From Viridibacterium curvum (GTDB taxonomy: Bacteria; Pseudomonadota; Gammaproteobacteria; Burkholderiales; Rhodocyclaceae), in NCBI RefSeq assembly GCF_039544165.1, contig NZ_BAABLD010000008.1, forward strand, positions 1,054,001 through 1,118,000: a stretch of DNA of 64,000 nt, given 5' to 3'. The notes under the pieces were generated by a model. The model saw only the letters and a list, made by a program, of their open reading frames with translations. It made no database searches and was not told where the DNA came from. The position numbers and the translations under genes are program-made. This document shows, piece after piece, positions 16,830-25,814 of this stretch. Every line of letters begins with the position of its first letter. The first letter of the stretch is position 1.

Positions 16830-17768
16830 ATGTCGCACCACACTGAAAAACCGGATCACGAATCCACTCATGCCGGCAGCCAGCTGCAGACGGACCTGCT
16901 GGCGCTTGCCCGCTCTGTCAGTCGTCGCGATGCGCTGATGCTGCTCGGCGGCGCCGGTGCGGGGCTGGCCATGAACGGCTGCGGGGGCGGCAGCGCGGGT
17001 GGTGTCGCCTCCGTCATGTCGACGGCATCTTCGTCGTCGGCGTCATCGACAACTTCTTCGGCGAGCTCGTCGGCGTCGAGCGGCACCTCGAGCACTGCGT
17101 CTGCGAGCAGTGGCAGCACAACCTGTTCGCTGATCCCGGAAGAGACGGCAGGACCTTATCCCGGCGACGGCTCGAACAGCAACAGCAGCGGCGTCGTGAA
17201 TGCCCTGTTGTTGTCCGGCATCGTGCGCAGCGATATCCGCAGCAGCATCGCCGGAGCGTCAGGTGTAGCGGCTGGCGTGCCGCTGACGATCACGCTGGAG
17301 CTGGTGACCACGCTCAACAGCTGCAAGCCGCTCGCGGGTTATGCAATCTACCTGTGGCACTGCGACGCGGCGGGTCGCTACTCCCTGTATTCCACCGGTG
17401 TGACCAGCGAGAACTACCTGCGCGGTGTGCAGGTGACGGACGCCAGCGGCTTCGTGAGCTTTACGACCATCGTGCCGGGTTGCTATTCGGGGCGCATGCC
17501 GCACATGCACTTCGAGGTGTATCCCAGCCTGGCGACGGCGACCGGCTCGTCGAACAAGATCCGCACCTCGCAGATCGCGTTCCCGACTTCGGTGATGAAC
17601 ACTGTTTATGCGCAGAGCGCTTACAGCGGTAGTGCGAGTAACCTCGCGCAGATCAGTTTCGCGACCGACAACATCTTCAGCGATGGCTATTCGACGCAGC
17701 TGGCGAGCATGAGTGGCAGCGTGGCAGCGGGTTATACGGCGAGCTTGCAGGTCGGCATCGCCGTTTGA
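16830..17768 (+). CDS. Secreted intradiol ring-cleavage dioxygenase-like protein
   Basis: A 312-residue protein with a twin-arginine signal (SRRDALMLLGGAGAG at residues 31-45) and a Cys at 51 that may be lipidated. A Ser/Ala/Thr-rich linker (about 61-98) follows, then the intradiol dioxygenase beta-sandwich. The four expected iron ligands are visible: Tyr196 in NYLRG, Tyr219 in VPGCYSGR, and His225/His227 in PHMHFEV. Members of this extracytoplasmic subfamily are known but their substrates are mostly undefined. No aromatic degradation genes are nearby. AGGAGA-like GGGAGAG precedes the ATG. Confidence 0.85.
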   Translation: MSHHTEKPDHESTHAGSQLQTDLLALARSVSRRDALMLLGGAGAGLAMNGCGGGSAGGVASVMSTASSSSASSTTSSASSSASSGTSSTASASSGSTTCSLIPEETAGPYPGDGSNSNSSGVVNALLLSGIVRSDIRSSIAGASGVAAGVPLTITLELVTTLNSCKPLAGYAIYLWHCDAAGRYSLYSTGVTSENYLRGVQVTDASGFVSFTTIVPGCYSGRMPHMHFEVYPSLATATGSSNKIRTSQIAFPTSVMNTVYAQSAYSGSASNLAQISFATDNIFSDGYSTQLASMSGSVAAGYTASLQVGIAV

Positions 17769-17777
17769 GAGTACAGG

Positions 17778-18242
17778 TCAGATACGCGCAATCTGGCGTT
17801 CTTCATCGACCTGCTCTTCACGGATCTTCCATTCGCCGCCGCGTTTCACGAGCAGCAGACGCTTCTGCGAAGTCCCCAGCAGTTGCTTGCCGACATAGTG
17901 CTGCGTGAAGCGCGCTTCGGCAGCCGTGCCAGCGCTGATGATGGACAGGTCGCGCAGCATGATGACGCGCTGCCCCTCTCGCACGCGGCTGACGCGCTGA
18001 GCGCGCCAGGCCTCAAGGCTGAGGCCGCGCGGCGGTACAAAGTCGGCGGCGTAGTAGGCAAGGTAGCGCTGCACGTCGCTGCGCTCCCAGGCCAGTGCCC
18101 AGCTGCGTACGGTTTCTTCGATCTCGCGGCGCTCCTGTGCAGAAGTCTGCGCGAGTGCCTGTGCGCCGGGGCTGATCAGCGCGGCGCACAGCAGCAGGCC
18201 AGCAAGCATGGCGGCCCTCACGGGGGCCTTGATGAATTCCAT
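17778..18242 (-). CDS. Periplasmic NTF2-like domain protein
   Basis: A 154-residue protein with a signal peptide ending at about residue 31 (QALAQ). The remainder fits the NTF2-like/Cds6 C-terminal cone fold: VRSWALAWERSDVQRYLAYYAADF, then strands RVIMLRDLSII and ARFTQHYV, ending LLLVKRGGEWKIREEQV. Such domains are found attached to L,D-transpeptidases or as solitary periplasmic proteins; here it stands alone. It is convergent with the dioxygenase-like gene (9 bases apart). Confidence 0.75.
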   Translation of the reverse strand: MEFIKAPVRAAMLAGLLLCAALISPGAQALAQTSAQERREIEETVRSWALAWERSDVQRYLAYYAADFVPPRGLSLEAWRAQRVSRVREGQRVIMLRDLSIISAGTAAEARFTQHYVGKQLLGTSQKRLLLVKRGGEWKIREEQVDEERQIARI

Positions 18243-18370
18243 CTCTCCACTCCTCTCCGGGGTGTCATCCGTATGCGTCGCACCTGATGGCGACCGGCAT
18301 CGGCTTGCTGTGAGCCTAGGCCCGTACCTCGCGGAGTGGAATGGCTTACGTCACGCTTTGTGGCAGGTGC

Positions 18371-18958
18371 TCAGGGGATTAGCGGCTTGCGCGTGACATT
18401 GCTCACGTCGGCCGCGTCGCCGAGCGACGTGCCTGGCGCGCTGTCGGCGACGCGTTGCAGCCGTCGCGCGTCGTAACGCCGCCAGCCGTTGGGTGTCAGC
18501 ACGTGCAGTTGCTGCGTGGCGGCGTCAAAGCGCAGGCCTTGCGCTTCACGCAGGGCTTCGTCGTGGATGCGGGCGAGTTCCGACAAGCCATGACGCAGGT
18601 TGAGTGACACCAGCAGCGCTTGCTCGGGCTGGATGCGGAAGGCGCGTGCACCGGCCGTGTCGACGACTTCGAGCTGCAGCGAGTTTGCAGAGTGGCGCTG
18701 GGATTCGCTGCCCAAGGGGCGCAGCGCGTGGCCGGCCAGCGTGGCGAGCGCCATCAGCAGCATGCCGGCGAGCAGGCTGAGCAGCTTCCAGCCCCGGCGC
18801 GACGGTGTGGGGCGGACAGCCGGGGCACTGCGAATGGGAACGGCGGGGCAGACGCCGGGCTGTGCTGCCGGGCGAGCGGCGCGGAAGCCGGGCCAGGCCG
18901 CTGCCCGGTTGGCATGGCGCGACCGGCTGGACAGGGCAAGAACTGACAGGGAGGGCAT
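18371..18958 (-). CDS. Membrane-anchored protein of unknown function
   Basis: A 195-residue protein with a Pro/Ala/Arg-rich N-terminal stretch of about 55 residues, one membrane segment (about 58-77, LLSLLAGMLLMALATLAGHAL) and a small periplasmic domain rich in short strands (LQLEVVDTAGARAFRIQPEQ). No family is recognised. AAAGGAGA lies 7 bases before the ATG. It is transcribed away from the MocR regulator across a shared 143-base promoter region that holds repeated GGTACAG elements, so it is a likely target of that regulator. Confidence 0.65.
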   Translation of the reverse strand: MPSLSVLALSSRSRHANRAAAWPGFRAARPAAQPGVCPAVPIRSAPAVRPTPSRRGWKLLSLLAGMLLMALATLAGHALRPLGSESQRHSANSLQLEVVDTAGARAFRIQPEQALLVSLNLRHGLSELARIHDEALREAQGLRFDAATQQLHVLTPNGWRRYDARRLQRVADSAPGTSLGDAADVSNVTRKPLIP

Positions 18959-19017
18959 GGCCGTCTCCTTTTTGGGGCTTGTGATGGAGCGGACAATAGC
19001 GGACACTTTTGGTGATT

Positions 19018-19078
19018 GACCGGTACAGATCGACGTGCACAATCAGGCGCTGTACCGGCGGTCTGACCAGTACAGGTC
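19018..19078. promoter_or_regulatory. Repeated GGTACAG operator in the MocR divergent promoter
   Basis: Three related elements: GACCGGTACAG (19018-19028, plus), CTGTACCGGCGGTC (19050-19063, i.e. CCGGTACAG on the minus strand) and GACCAGTACAGGTC (19065-19078, itself partly palindromic). Direct and inverted repeats of this kind are typical of MocR-family operators. The elements lie 24-84 bases before the regulator start. Confidence 0.6.
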
Positions 19079-19101
19079 AGCGAAGTCATCACGGAGGCTC
19101 C

Positions 19102-20526
19102 ATGAATCTGCAGTTCGCCCTCACCCCTCTCGGTAGCCAGCCCTTGGTGGAGCAGATCGTCTGCGCCGTGCGGTCGCATATCGATGACCGTCTGCTGCGC
19201 CCCGGCGCGCGCCTGCCGGCGATCCGCCAGATGGCCGAGCAGCACGGCATCAGCCGTTTCACTGTGGTCGAGGCCTACGACCGGCTTGTCGCCCTGGGCT
19301 ACCTGCAATCGAAGCGTGGCGCGGGCTTCTTCGTTGCGCCGCGCGAGGCGGCCGCCCCTGCCGCACTGCCCGAGGCGCAGCGCCAGCGTGCCATCGATGT
19401 GGCCTGGCTGATGCGCGGGGTGCTGTCAGACACGCCCGGCGTGCTCAAGGCCAGCGCAGGCTGGCTGCCGCCGACCTGGATGGACAGCGAGGGCATGGCG
19501 CGCGTGGTGCGCCAGTTGGTGCGCGGCGACGATCATGGCGTGCGCTTCGGCTGCTATGGCGAGCCGAATGGCTACCGCCCGCTGCGCGAGCAGTTGCGCG
19601 TGATGCTGGGGGCGCTGGGCGTGGAGGTGCATCCCGACCAGATCGTGCTGACCTTCGGTGCTACCCAGGCGCTGGACATCGTCGCACGGCATTTCGTGCG
19701 CCCCGGCGACACCGTGCTGGTCGATGACCCCGGTTACTTCAACCTGTTCGGCGCGTTGCGTCTGCTCGGAGCGAACCTGATTGGCGTGCCACGCAATGAC
19801 GACGGGCCGGACACGGCCGCGCTCGATGCACTGGCGGCGCAACACAAACCGCGTCTGTTCATCACCCATTCGGTCCTGCACAACCCGACCGGCTCAAGCC
19901 TTAGCCCGGCCGTGGCTTACCGCTTGTTGCAGGTGGCGGAGAAGCACGAGTTCATGGTCGTCGAGGACGATACCTATGGCGACTTCAGTACCACGGCCGC
20001 GACACGCCTGGCCGAGCTGGACCAGCTGCAGCGCGTCATCTACATCAGCAGTTTCACCAAGACCCTGTCGGCCAACGCGCGCGTGGGCTACTTTGCGTGT
20101 CACCCCGACCTCGCGCGTGAGCTGGCCGACGTGAAACTACTGACTTCGGTGAGCAGCTCGGAGTTCAGTGAGCAGATCATCCATCGCATGCTCACCGAGG
20201 GGCACTATCGCAAACACGTCGAGCGCTTGCAGGCACGCCTGGCGCAGAACGCAACGCGTGTGTCACGCATGCTGGAGACGGCAGGCCTGCAGTTTCGTCA
20301 TCCGGCCGGTGGCGTGTTCATCTGGGCCAGCGTGCCGGGCATGAACGACGCCACGCCGCTGGCCGAGCTGGCCGAACAGGCGAAGATCCTGCTCGCACCG
20401 GGCAAGGTGTTCCGGCCGCAGATGCAGCCTTCGCCCTTCGTGCGCATCAATGTCGCTTACGCCAATGATGTGCGCTTCCAGCGCTTCCTTGATTCTGCCC
20501 TGAGCAATGCTGCGAAACCTGTTTGA
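19102..20526 (+). CDS. MocR-family transcriptional regulator (GntR HTH + aminotransferase domain)
   Basis: A 474-residue regulator. Residues 1-75 are a GntR winged helix (LPAIRQMAEQHGISRFTVVEAYDRL), and from about 95 on there is a fold-type I aminotransferase domain. The PLP-binding lysine is in SSFTKTLSANARVGYFA, and LTFGATQALDIVARHF and VLHNPTGSSL are the cofactor pocket motifs, so PLP binding looks intact. MocR proteins use PLP adducts as effector sensors, for vitamin B6, GABA, taurine or D-Ala. The target cannot be assigned here. ACGGAGG precedes the ATG. Confidence 0.93.
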   Translation: MNLQFALTPLGSQPLVEQIVCAVRSHIDDRLLRPGARLPAIRQMAEQHGISRFTVVEAYDRLVALGYLQSKRGAGFFVAPREAAAPAALPEAQRQRAIDVAWLMRGVLSDTPGVLKASAGWLPPTWMDSEGMARVVRQLVRGDDHGVRFGCYGEPNGYRPLREQLRVMLGALGVEVHPDQIVLTFGATQALDIVARHFVRPGDTVLVDDPGYFNLFGALRLLGANLIGVPRNDDGPDTAALDALAAQHKPRLFITHSVLHNPTGSSLSPAVAYRLLQVAEKHEFMVVEDDTYGDFSTTAATRLAELDQLQRVIYISSFTKTLSANARVGYFACHPDLARELADVKLLTSVSSSEFSEQIIHRMLTEGHYRKHVERLQARLAQNATRVSRMLETAGLQFRHPAGGVFIWASVPGMNDATPLAELAEQAKILLAPGKVFRPQMQPSPFVRINVAYANDVRFQRFLDSALSNAAKPV

Positions 20527-20691
20527 GCCGTGCGCTGGCTTTGCGCGCGCTGCACCTTGTTCTGTGCCGGATTCAGCGCCCGCCCGGAGGGTGGGTGAAT
20601 GTGAACACGCCCTAGATGCGGCGGGATTGTTCGGGTATACAGGCACGTGGCGTGTTGCTTGCGCTCTACCACCCGTCCTGCGTGAGCCGCC

Positions 20692-21804
20692 TTGCCTACC
20701 ACTGCCAGTCTGAAAGCGAACAAGCGCGAAATCATCGCCAGCCACGTCCGGCCAGATAATCGAAAGGCTTTTGTCCAGATCTGCACGACCCTGCTGCCCC
20801 TCGCTGTGTTGTGGTGGGGTATCGCGCAGAGCGCCAGCGTCTCGTACTGGTTGACCGCAGGGCTCGTGATTCTGCTGATCCTGTTCATGCTGCGCTCCTT
20901 CGTGCTGATGCATGAATGCGGCCATGGCAGCCTGTTTCGCGGTGCGCGGCTTAACCGGGCTGTCGGCTTCGTGTTCGGTGTGGTCACCGGCATGCCGCAG
21001 TTCGTGTGGAGCCAGCATCACCAGTACCACCACGCCAACAATGGCAATTGGGAGCGTTACACCGGTCCTCTCGCCATCATCTCGACCGACGAGTTTGCGG
21101 CCATGTCGCCCACTCAGCAGCGCCAATATTGTCGTGCGCGGAGTGTCTGGCTGGCACCGCTGGCCGGCTTCATCTATTTGCTGGTGAATCCGCGTCGCAG
21201 CTGCCTGCGCGGCATCCTGGCCTTGTTCCGTCATGCACGCAGTCGCCGCATCGAGCAGCCCGACCTGTCCTGGTCGGCTTCGGGCGAAGGCTTCAGCATG
21301 CCATGTGGTGCTTCAGCGCAGGAGTTCCGCCACATGCTGGCCAACAACCTCGCCTGGCTGGCGTTGTGGCTGGCGATGGCCTGGCTGGTCGGGCCGGCCC
21401 TGTTCCTCGTTTGCGCCGTATTGAGCATCTCGATGGCCGGGGGGATCGGCATCATGCTGTTCACCGTGCAGCACAATTTCGAGCATGCCTACGCCACGGG
21501 CGACGAGGGATGGGACTACGATCAGGCTGCACTTGAAGGCACCAGCTTCCTTTTGCTGCCGGGCTGGTTGAACTGGTTTACGGCCAATATCGCTTACCAC
21601 CACATCCACCACATGTCGGCGCGCATTCCAAACTACTGTCTGGCCGCGTGCCACGGTGAATACGAGGCGTTGTTCGCGGGCGTGCCGCGTATTCGGCTAA
21701 GTGATGTGCCGGCGGCGTTGCGCTGCATCCTGTGGGACAAGCAGCAACGACGCATTACCTCCGTTGCGGCCTACCAGCAGCAAAGGGCGGTCGCTGCGTG
21801 TTGA
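20692..21804 (+). CDS. Fatty acid desaturase family protein
   Basis: A 370-residue integral membrane di-iron desaturase. The three His boxes are HECGH (about residue 75), HHQYHH (about 110) and HHIHH (about 305), the membrane desaturase pattern. Two pairs of hydrophobic segments flank them. This resembles delta-12-type acyl-lipid desaturases. The only start that includes the full N-terminus is TTG at 20692, because a stop codon lies just upstream; no good ribosome site is visible, so translation may be weak. Regiospecificity cannot be read from the sequence. Confidence 0.88.
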   Translation: MPTTASLKANKREIIASHVRPDNRKAFVQICTTLLPLAVLWWGIAQSASVSYWLTAGLVILLILFMLRSFVLMHECGHGSLFRGARLNRAVGFVFGVVTGMPQFVWSQHHQYHHANNGNWERYTGPLAIISTDEFAAMSPTQQRQYCRARSVWLAPLAGFIYLLVNPRRSCLRGILALFRHARSRRIEQPDLSWSASGEGFSMPCGASAQEFRHMLANNLAWLALWLAMAWLVGPALFLVCAVLSISMAGGIGIMLFTVQHNFEHAYATGDEGWDYDQAALEGTSFLLLPGWLNWFTANIAYHHIHHMSARIPNYCLAACHGEYEALFAGVPRIRLSDVPAALRCILWDKQQRRITSVAAYQQQRAVAAC

Positions 21805-21934
21805 GTCACTTCTTCGCTCTCGCTACCCTCCGTTCGGATTAGAGAGCGGCCCCCGTCGGTCGTCTTGTTGTCACTTTTGGCGCGTAGCGTGGTGTCCGGA
21901 TTGCATCCGATCCACTGACCCCAAGGAGACTCTC

Positions 21935-23188
21935 ATGCGCATGTCGAGCACGCTGTTGCTGACGCTTGCGGTTGCCGTACTGTCGGCATCCCTGGCACAC
22001 GCTGGTGATGATCATCGCTATGGCGACAATCGCCACGCAGACAAGAAGAACGACCCGTCCATCCAGCTCGGCCCGCGCCCGGCTTACCTCATCGAAGGCA
22101 TGGAAGAGGGCAAGCTCAAGGAGCGCCTGAAGTCCTGCGAGAACGGCCCGTTCTACCGCAGCGATTTCTCCATCGCCCACCGTGGCGCGCCGCTGCAGTT
22201 CCCCGAGCACACCAGGGAGTCGTACGAAGCCGGCGCGAAGATGGGTGCCGGCATTGTCGAGTGCGATGTGAGCTTCACGAGTGATGGCGAGCTGGTCTGT
22301 CGTCACTCCGAGTGCGACCTGCACACCACCACCAATATCGTGAACACCCCGCTCAACGCCAAGTGCAGCGTGCCCTGGAGCGGCGCTGGCTCCAGCCCCA
22401 AGTGCTGCACCAGCGACATCACCTCGGCCGAGTACAAGACGCTGATGGGCAAGATGGATGCGAGCGTACCGTCGGCGTCGACGCCCGCCGGCTACCTCGG
22501 CGGCACGGCGAACTGGCGCACCGACCTCTACACGGGGCGCGGCACGCTGCTGACCCTGCGTGAAAGCATCCGTCTCAACAAGGAGCTGGGTGTGAAGCAC
22601 ACGCCGGAGCTCAAGAGCGGTAACCCGGATCGCATCAAGGCCATCTTCGGCAGCCAGGCCGCTTACGCGCAGAAGATGATCGACATCCTCAAGGACGAGG
22701 GCGTGGATCCGCGCGATGTGTGGGCGCAGTCCTTCGATCCTGCCGACATCGCCTACTGGATCAGGAACGAGCCGAAGTTCGGTCGTCAGGCCGTGTATCT
22801 GGAGGACTTCGACTTCGCCAAGCCCGCGCGCAAGACGCTGGAGGAACTCAAGCAGCTGCGCCGCGATGGCGTGCGCATCTTCGCGCCACCCATCCCCACC
22901 CTGCTTGCGGTGACGGACGCCGGCGAGATCGTGCCCTCGCAGTACGCCAAGGACATCCGCGCTGCGGGTCTCGACATCATCACCTGGTCATTCGAGCGTG
23001 CTGACCTGCGCGCCGGTGCGGCCAAGGCCGGCTACTACTACGGCTTTGATCCGACGGGCAAGGCCTTGAAGAAAGACAGCGACATGTACAAGGCGCTGCA
23101 CGTGCTGGCGCGTGACGTGAAGATCATCGGCCTGTTCTCTGACTGGCCGGCGACGGTGAGCTACTACGCGAGCTGCATGGGTTACTGA
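21935..23188 (+). CDS. Secreted glycerophosphodiester phosphodiesterase
   Basis: A 417-residue exported enzyme that would hydrolyse glycerophosphodiesters to glycerol-3-phosphate and an alcohol. A Sec signal peptide (LLLTLAVAVLSASLAHA) is cut near residue 24. The GDPD TIM barrel shows SIAHRGAPLQFPEHT (catalytic His and metal Glu), GIVECDVSFTSDG (metal Glu/Asp) and the second catalytic His in VCRHSECD. A cysteine-rich insertion (about 145-170) suggests disulfides. AAGGAG is 6 bases before the ATG. A terminator follows. Confidence 0.92.
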   Translation: MRMSSTLLLTLAVAVLSASLAHAGDDHRYGDNRHADKKNDPSIQLGPRPAYLIEGMEEGKLKERLKSCENGPFYRSDFSIAHRGAPLQFPEHTRESYEAGAKMGAGIVECDVSFTSDGELVCRHSECDLHTTTNIVNTPLNAKCSVPWSGAGSSPKCCTSDITSAEYKTLMGKMDASVPSASTPAGYLGGTANWRTDLYTGRGTLLTLRESIRLNKELGVKHTPELKSGNPDRIKAIFGSQAAYAQKMIDILKDEGVDPRDVWAQSFDPADIAYWIRNEPKFGRQAVYLEDFDFAKPARKTLEELKQLRRDGVRIFAPPIPTLLAVTDAGEIVPSQYAKDIRAAGLDIITWSFERADLRAGAAKAGYYYGFDPTGKALKKDSDMYKALHVLARDVKIIGLFSDWPATVSYYASCMGY

Positions 23189-23210
23189 GCATCAGGCTCG
23201 CTGTAACGAA

Positions 23211-23236
23211 AAGGGGCCCCGCTGGGCCCCTTTTGT
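23211..23236 (+). terminator. Terminator after the glycerophosphodiesterase gene
   Basis: A 9-bp stem AAGGGGCCC/GGGCCCCTT (23211-23219 with 23224-23232), a CGCT loop and a T-run. It lies between convergent genes and can serve both. Confidence 0.9.
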
Positions 23237-23245
23237 ATTCTCGCC

Positions 23246-24739
23246 TCAGCGCGACTCCTTGATGACTCGCCCCGCTGTGGGTTGCACGGGCCGCGCGTTG
23301 TTGGCATAGAAGCGGCGGAACACTTCGATCTGGTCAGGGGACAGGGTCATCGGCTCCTTGAGTACCAGCCACAGCACGCCTTCGGTACAGGGCGGCGTGG
23401 TCAGCGAGCCGATGTAGCTGAAGTAGTCGCGGCGCTGTGGCAGCAGGTCAGCGACCTTGATCGTCAGGTCGGGCTCGTACTCCTCCTTCTTCTCCAGCGG
23501 CAGGTTGTTCCACAAGGTCTGCACCAGGGGATTGGCTTCGCCGGGTTCGATCAGGATCGCCAGCACGGCGAGCTTGCCTTCGATGTCCTTGTGCACGAGG
23601 TGCGCCACCATCGCGAAGCCGCGTCCATTGACGCGCTCTTCGGCGGGCAGGTGGAAGTGGAATTGCTGCAGCTCGTAGGTGCGGTTCATGACCTTGATCG
23701 TCGAGCCAACGCCGTAGCGCACCTGGATGGTGTGGCCGTTGTCGACGATGCGGAAGTAGGACGGCTTGTAGTTGAAGGCGATGGCTTCCTGGTCGACGCG
23801 GATGCCGTCGCGGATGTCGATGGGTGATTGCCGCTCGCCTTTCTCGCAGGTGGCGAAACCCGGGTCGAGCTTGCCCCAGTTCTCGGGGCCACCGGGGCCT
23901 TCGTAGCTCCACTCCAGCGTATGCGGGTCGATGGCTGCTGCGCTGCTGCGCGCAGCACTGCTGGCCGTGGTGGCGGCCGGGCGTGCGGGCGGGGGCACGG
24001 CGACGCGCAAGCCGGCTGCGGCGGCTTCGCGTGCATGACTGGCCGGGACGGTTGTAGTCGGGCTGGCCATGCTGGTGGCGGCAGCACTGCCGGTAGAGGA
24101 GGCTGACGAGGCCGGACGGCGTGAGGCTGCGCTGCTGCGGGCTGAGGCGGCTGACGCCGGCACGTCGGATTTGGGCGTCGCGTCGCGCTCAGCACGTCCG
24201 CCCGACGGGCTTTCGGATGGTGTGTCGTCGCGCGCCAGCTGCAGGTCGGCGCGGCGTACGCGTGCCTGTTCGCGCGGCTGCTCGCGGGCGGATTCGTCCT
24301 GGTTGCGGGCCAGCTTGTCGGCGACATCGCGCGCAGCGTCTCGCAGGTTGGCCATGGTTGGCGGCTTGCAGACTTCGCTGAAGAAGCGGTCGTCCACCGT
24401 GCCGCGTTGCACGATTACCGGTGCCGTGGCGTCGACGCGGTCTTCGCGCAGGATGCGCTCCTGATCGTCGACATAGACGCGCTTGACGATGATGAAGCTG
24501 TGGCTGCGGCAATCGTAGCGGTTGAGGGCGCGCACGCTGCGGTAGCCATAGGCCTTGGCCTGTTCGTCGGACAGCACGATGCGGCCCCAGGCGACCTTGC
24601 TGCCGGCCTCCGCCGCGGTGATGCTGGCACGGTCCAGTTCAACGCTGCGGATGCGGTCCTTGGTGACTGTGAGCCAGTCGGCCGCCGGCGCAGCGGGCGA
24701 CAGGGCGAGCAGTATCAGCAGGGTGGGGGGCAGTTTCAT
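23246..24739 (-). CDS. Surface-adhesin-E-like domain fused to alpha-carbonic anhydrase
   Basis: A 497-residue exported protein: signal peptide (1-20); a beta-rich domain at about 21-125 matching the surface-adhesin E pattern (WLTVTKDRIRSVELDRASI, SEVCKPP end); a charged and Ser/Ala/Pro-rich linker (about 135-270); then a complete alpha-carbonic anhydrase. The three zinc ligands are His361 and His363 in QFHFHLPAEE and His380 in MVAHLVH. The gatekeeper SLTTPPCTEGVLW is present, as are Cys298 and Cys451 for the usual disulfide. The enzyme should be active in the periplasm or on the surface. The adhesin-E fusion is unusual. Confidence 0.88.
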   Translation of the reverse strand: MKLPPTLLILLALSPAAPAADWLTVTKDRIRSVELDRASITAAEAGSKVAWGRIVLSDEQAKAYGYRSVRALNRYDCRSHSFIIVKRVYVDDQERILREDRVDATAPVIVQRGTVDDRFFSEVCKPPTMANLRDAARDVADKLARNQDESAREQPREQARVRRADLQLARDDTPSESPSGGRAERDATPKSDVPASAASARSSAASRRPASSASSTGSAAATSMASPTTTVPASHAREAAAAGLRVAVPPPARPAATTASSAARSSAAAIDPHTLEWSYEGPGGPENWGKLDPGFATCEKGERQSPIDIRDGIRVDQEAIAFNYKPSYFRIVDNGHTIQVRYGVGSTIKVMNRTYELQQFHFHLPAEERVNGRGFAMVAHLVHKDIEGKLAVLAILIEPGEANPLVQTLWNNLPLEKKEEYEPDLTIKVADLLPQRRDYFSYIGSLTTPPCTEGVLWLVLKEPMTLSPDQIEVFRRFYANNARPVQPTAGRVIKESR

Positions 24740-25096
24740 GGGGGTATCCGGCGAGGGCTTCAGATCCTGTTTTCGGCATTTCGCCGTTTTTGCTTGAGTG
24801 GATGCGGGGGGGCTGGCGAAAACTGCCGGCTCTGGCCTTGTTCGCCAGCATTGGCGCGGGTCTGGCGGGGCGGCGGGAATTGCCGTCAGCGGCGACGGGC
24901 TGCCGTGCGAGCCACCCTGTGGCCTCCGGGAGCGTTGTTGTGAGGGCTGAGGCGAGCATCCGGCTGCATCTGCTTCACAGACATTTACCCGGCTTTACCG
25001 TAAGGGGGCTCGAACGGGCGGCGCGCTGGCCGATGACTTGCTGACAGGACTGCGCGGCGGTGCATGGGGTGCTGCCGCTCACTCAGGAGATGCAAA
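24740..25096. other. Divergent intergenic region
   Basis: A 357-base stretch between the carbonic anhydrase and EF-hand genes with no convincing gene. It contains an inverted CpxR-like box at 24984-24998 and the ribosome site CAGGAGA (25084-25090) of the EF-hand gene. Confidence 0.6.
24984..24998 (-). promoter_or_regulatory. CpxR-like box upstream of the EF-hand gene
   Basis: TTTACCCGGCTTTAC reads on the minus strand as GTAAA-N5-GTAAA, the CpxR consensus, with both half-sites perfect. It lies 98 bases before the EF-hand start and 1.5 kb from the cpxRA genes in this window. Confidence 0.65.
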
Positions 25097-25807
25097 ATGA
25101 ATGTCAGCAGTGTGGGTAGCAGCGGCATGATGCCGCCGCCTCCGCCACGTGGTGGGCAGCGTCCCGACGCGGCAAAGATGGCGGAAGATCTGTTCTCGCA
25201 GATCGACACCAAGGGTCAGGGTTATATCGAGAAAGCCGATCTGCAGAGCGCGGTAGACGGCACGGGCGACAGCAGCAGTGTGGATGAGCTGTTCTCGCAG
25301 CTCGATGGCGACAGCGACGGCAAGGTCACGCAGAGCGAGATGCAGAGCGCCTTCGAGTCGCTCTCGCAGGCGCTCGATAGCCAGGCCATGGGTATGCGCA
25401 TGCAGCAGGGGGGCATGCCGCCCCCACCCCCGCCGGGTGATGACAAGGGCTTCAGCAAGGACGAGCTCACCAGCATGGCGAGCGAAGTGTCATCTACGGA
25501 CAGCAAACGTTCGGAGTTCATGCAGAAGATCGCCGACAACTTCGATGAAGCGGATGCGGACGGTGACGGCAAGGTCACGGCGAAGGAAGCCATGGCCTGG
25601 GAACAGAGCCAGCAGGCCAGCAGCGCGACAAGCGCTAGCACGAGCGGCAATGCAAACAGCGAAGTGACGGACACGGCCAGCACGGCTGCCAGCAGCACCG
25701 AGTCGCAGGCCCGCATGTTCAGGCAGCTGATGCAGCTGATGCAGGCCTATGGCCAGCCGGAATCCGGCAACAGCAGCACGGCTTCCGCCTTGTCTGTCAC
25801 GGCCTGA
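25097..25807 (+). CDS. EF-hand calcium-binding protein
   Basis: A 236-residue acidic protein with two canonical EF-hand loops: DGDSDGKVTQSE (70-81) and DADGDGKVTAKE (153-164), each with the five Asp/Glu ligands in place; a third, degenerate loop is DTKGQGYIEKAD (37-48). Two polyproline runs occur (MPPPPPRGG at 12-20 and MPPPPPPGDD at 107-116). No Sec signal peptide is visible, so it is either cytoplasmic or exported by another route. A C-terminal Ser/Thr-rich segment precedes a Met/Gln helix (RMFRQLMQLMQAYG). The ribosome site is CAGGAGA. A CpxR-like box lies upstream. Confidence 0.88.
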   Translation: MNVSSVGSSGMMPPPPPRGGQRPDAAKMAEDLFSQIDTKGQGYIEKADLQSAVDGTGDSSSVDELFSQLDGDSDGKVTQSEMQSAFESLSQALDSQAMGMRMQQGGMPPPPPPGDDKGFSKDELTSMASEVSSTDSKRSEFMQKIADNFDEADADGDGKVTAKEAMAWEQSQQASSATSASTSGNANSEVTDTASTAASSTESQARMFRQLMQLMQAYGQPESGNSSTASALSVTA

Positions 25808-25814
25808 GCCGCGC

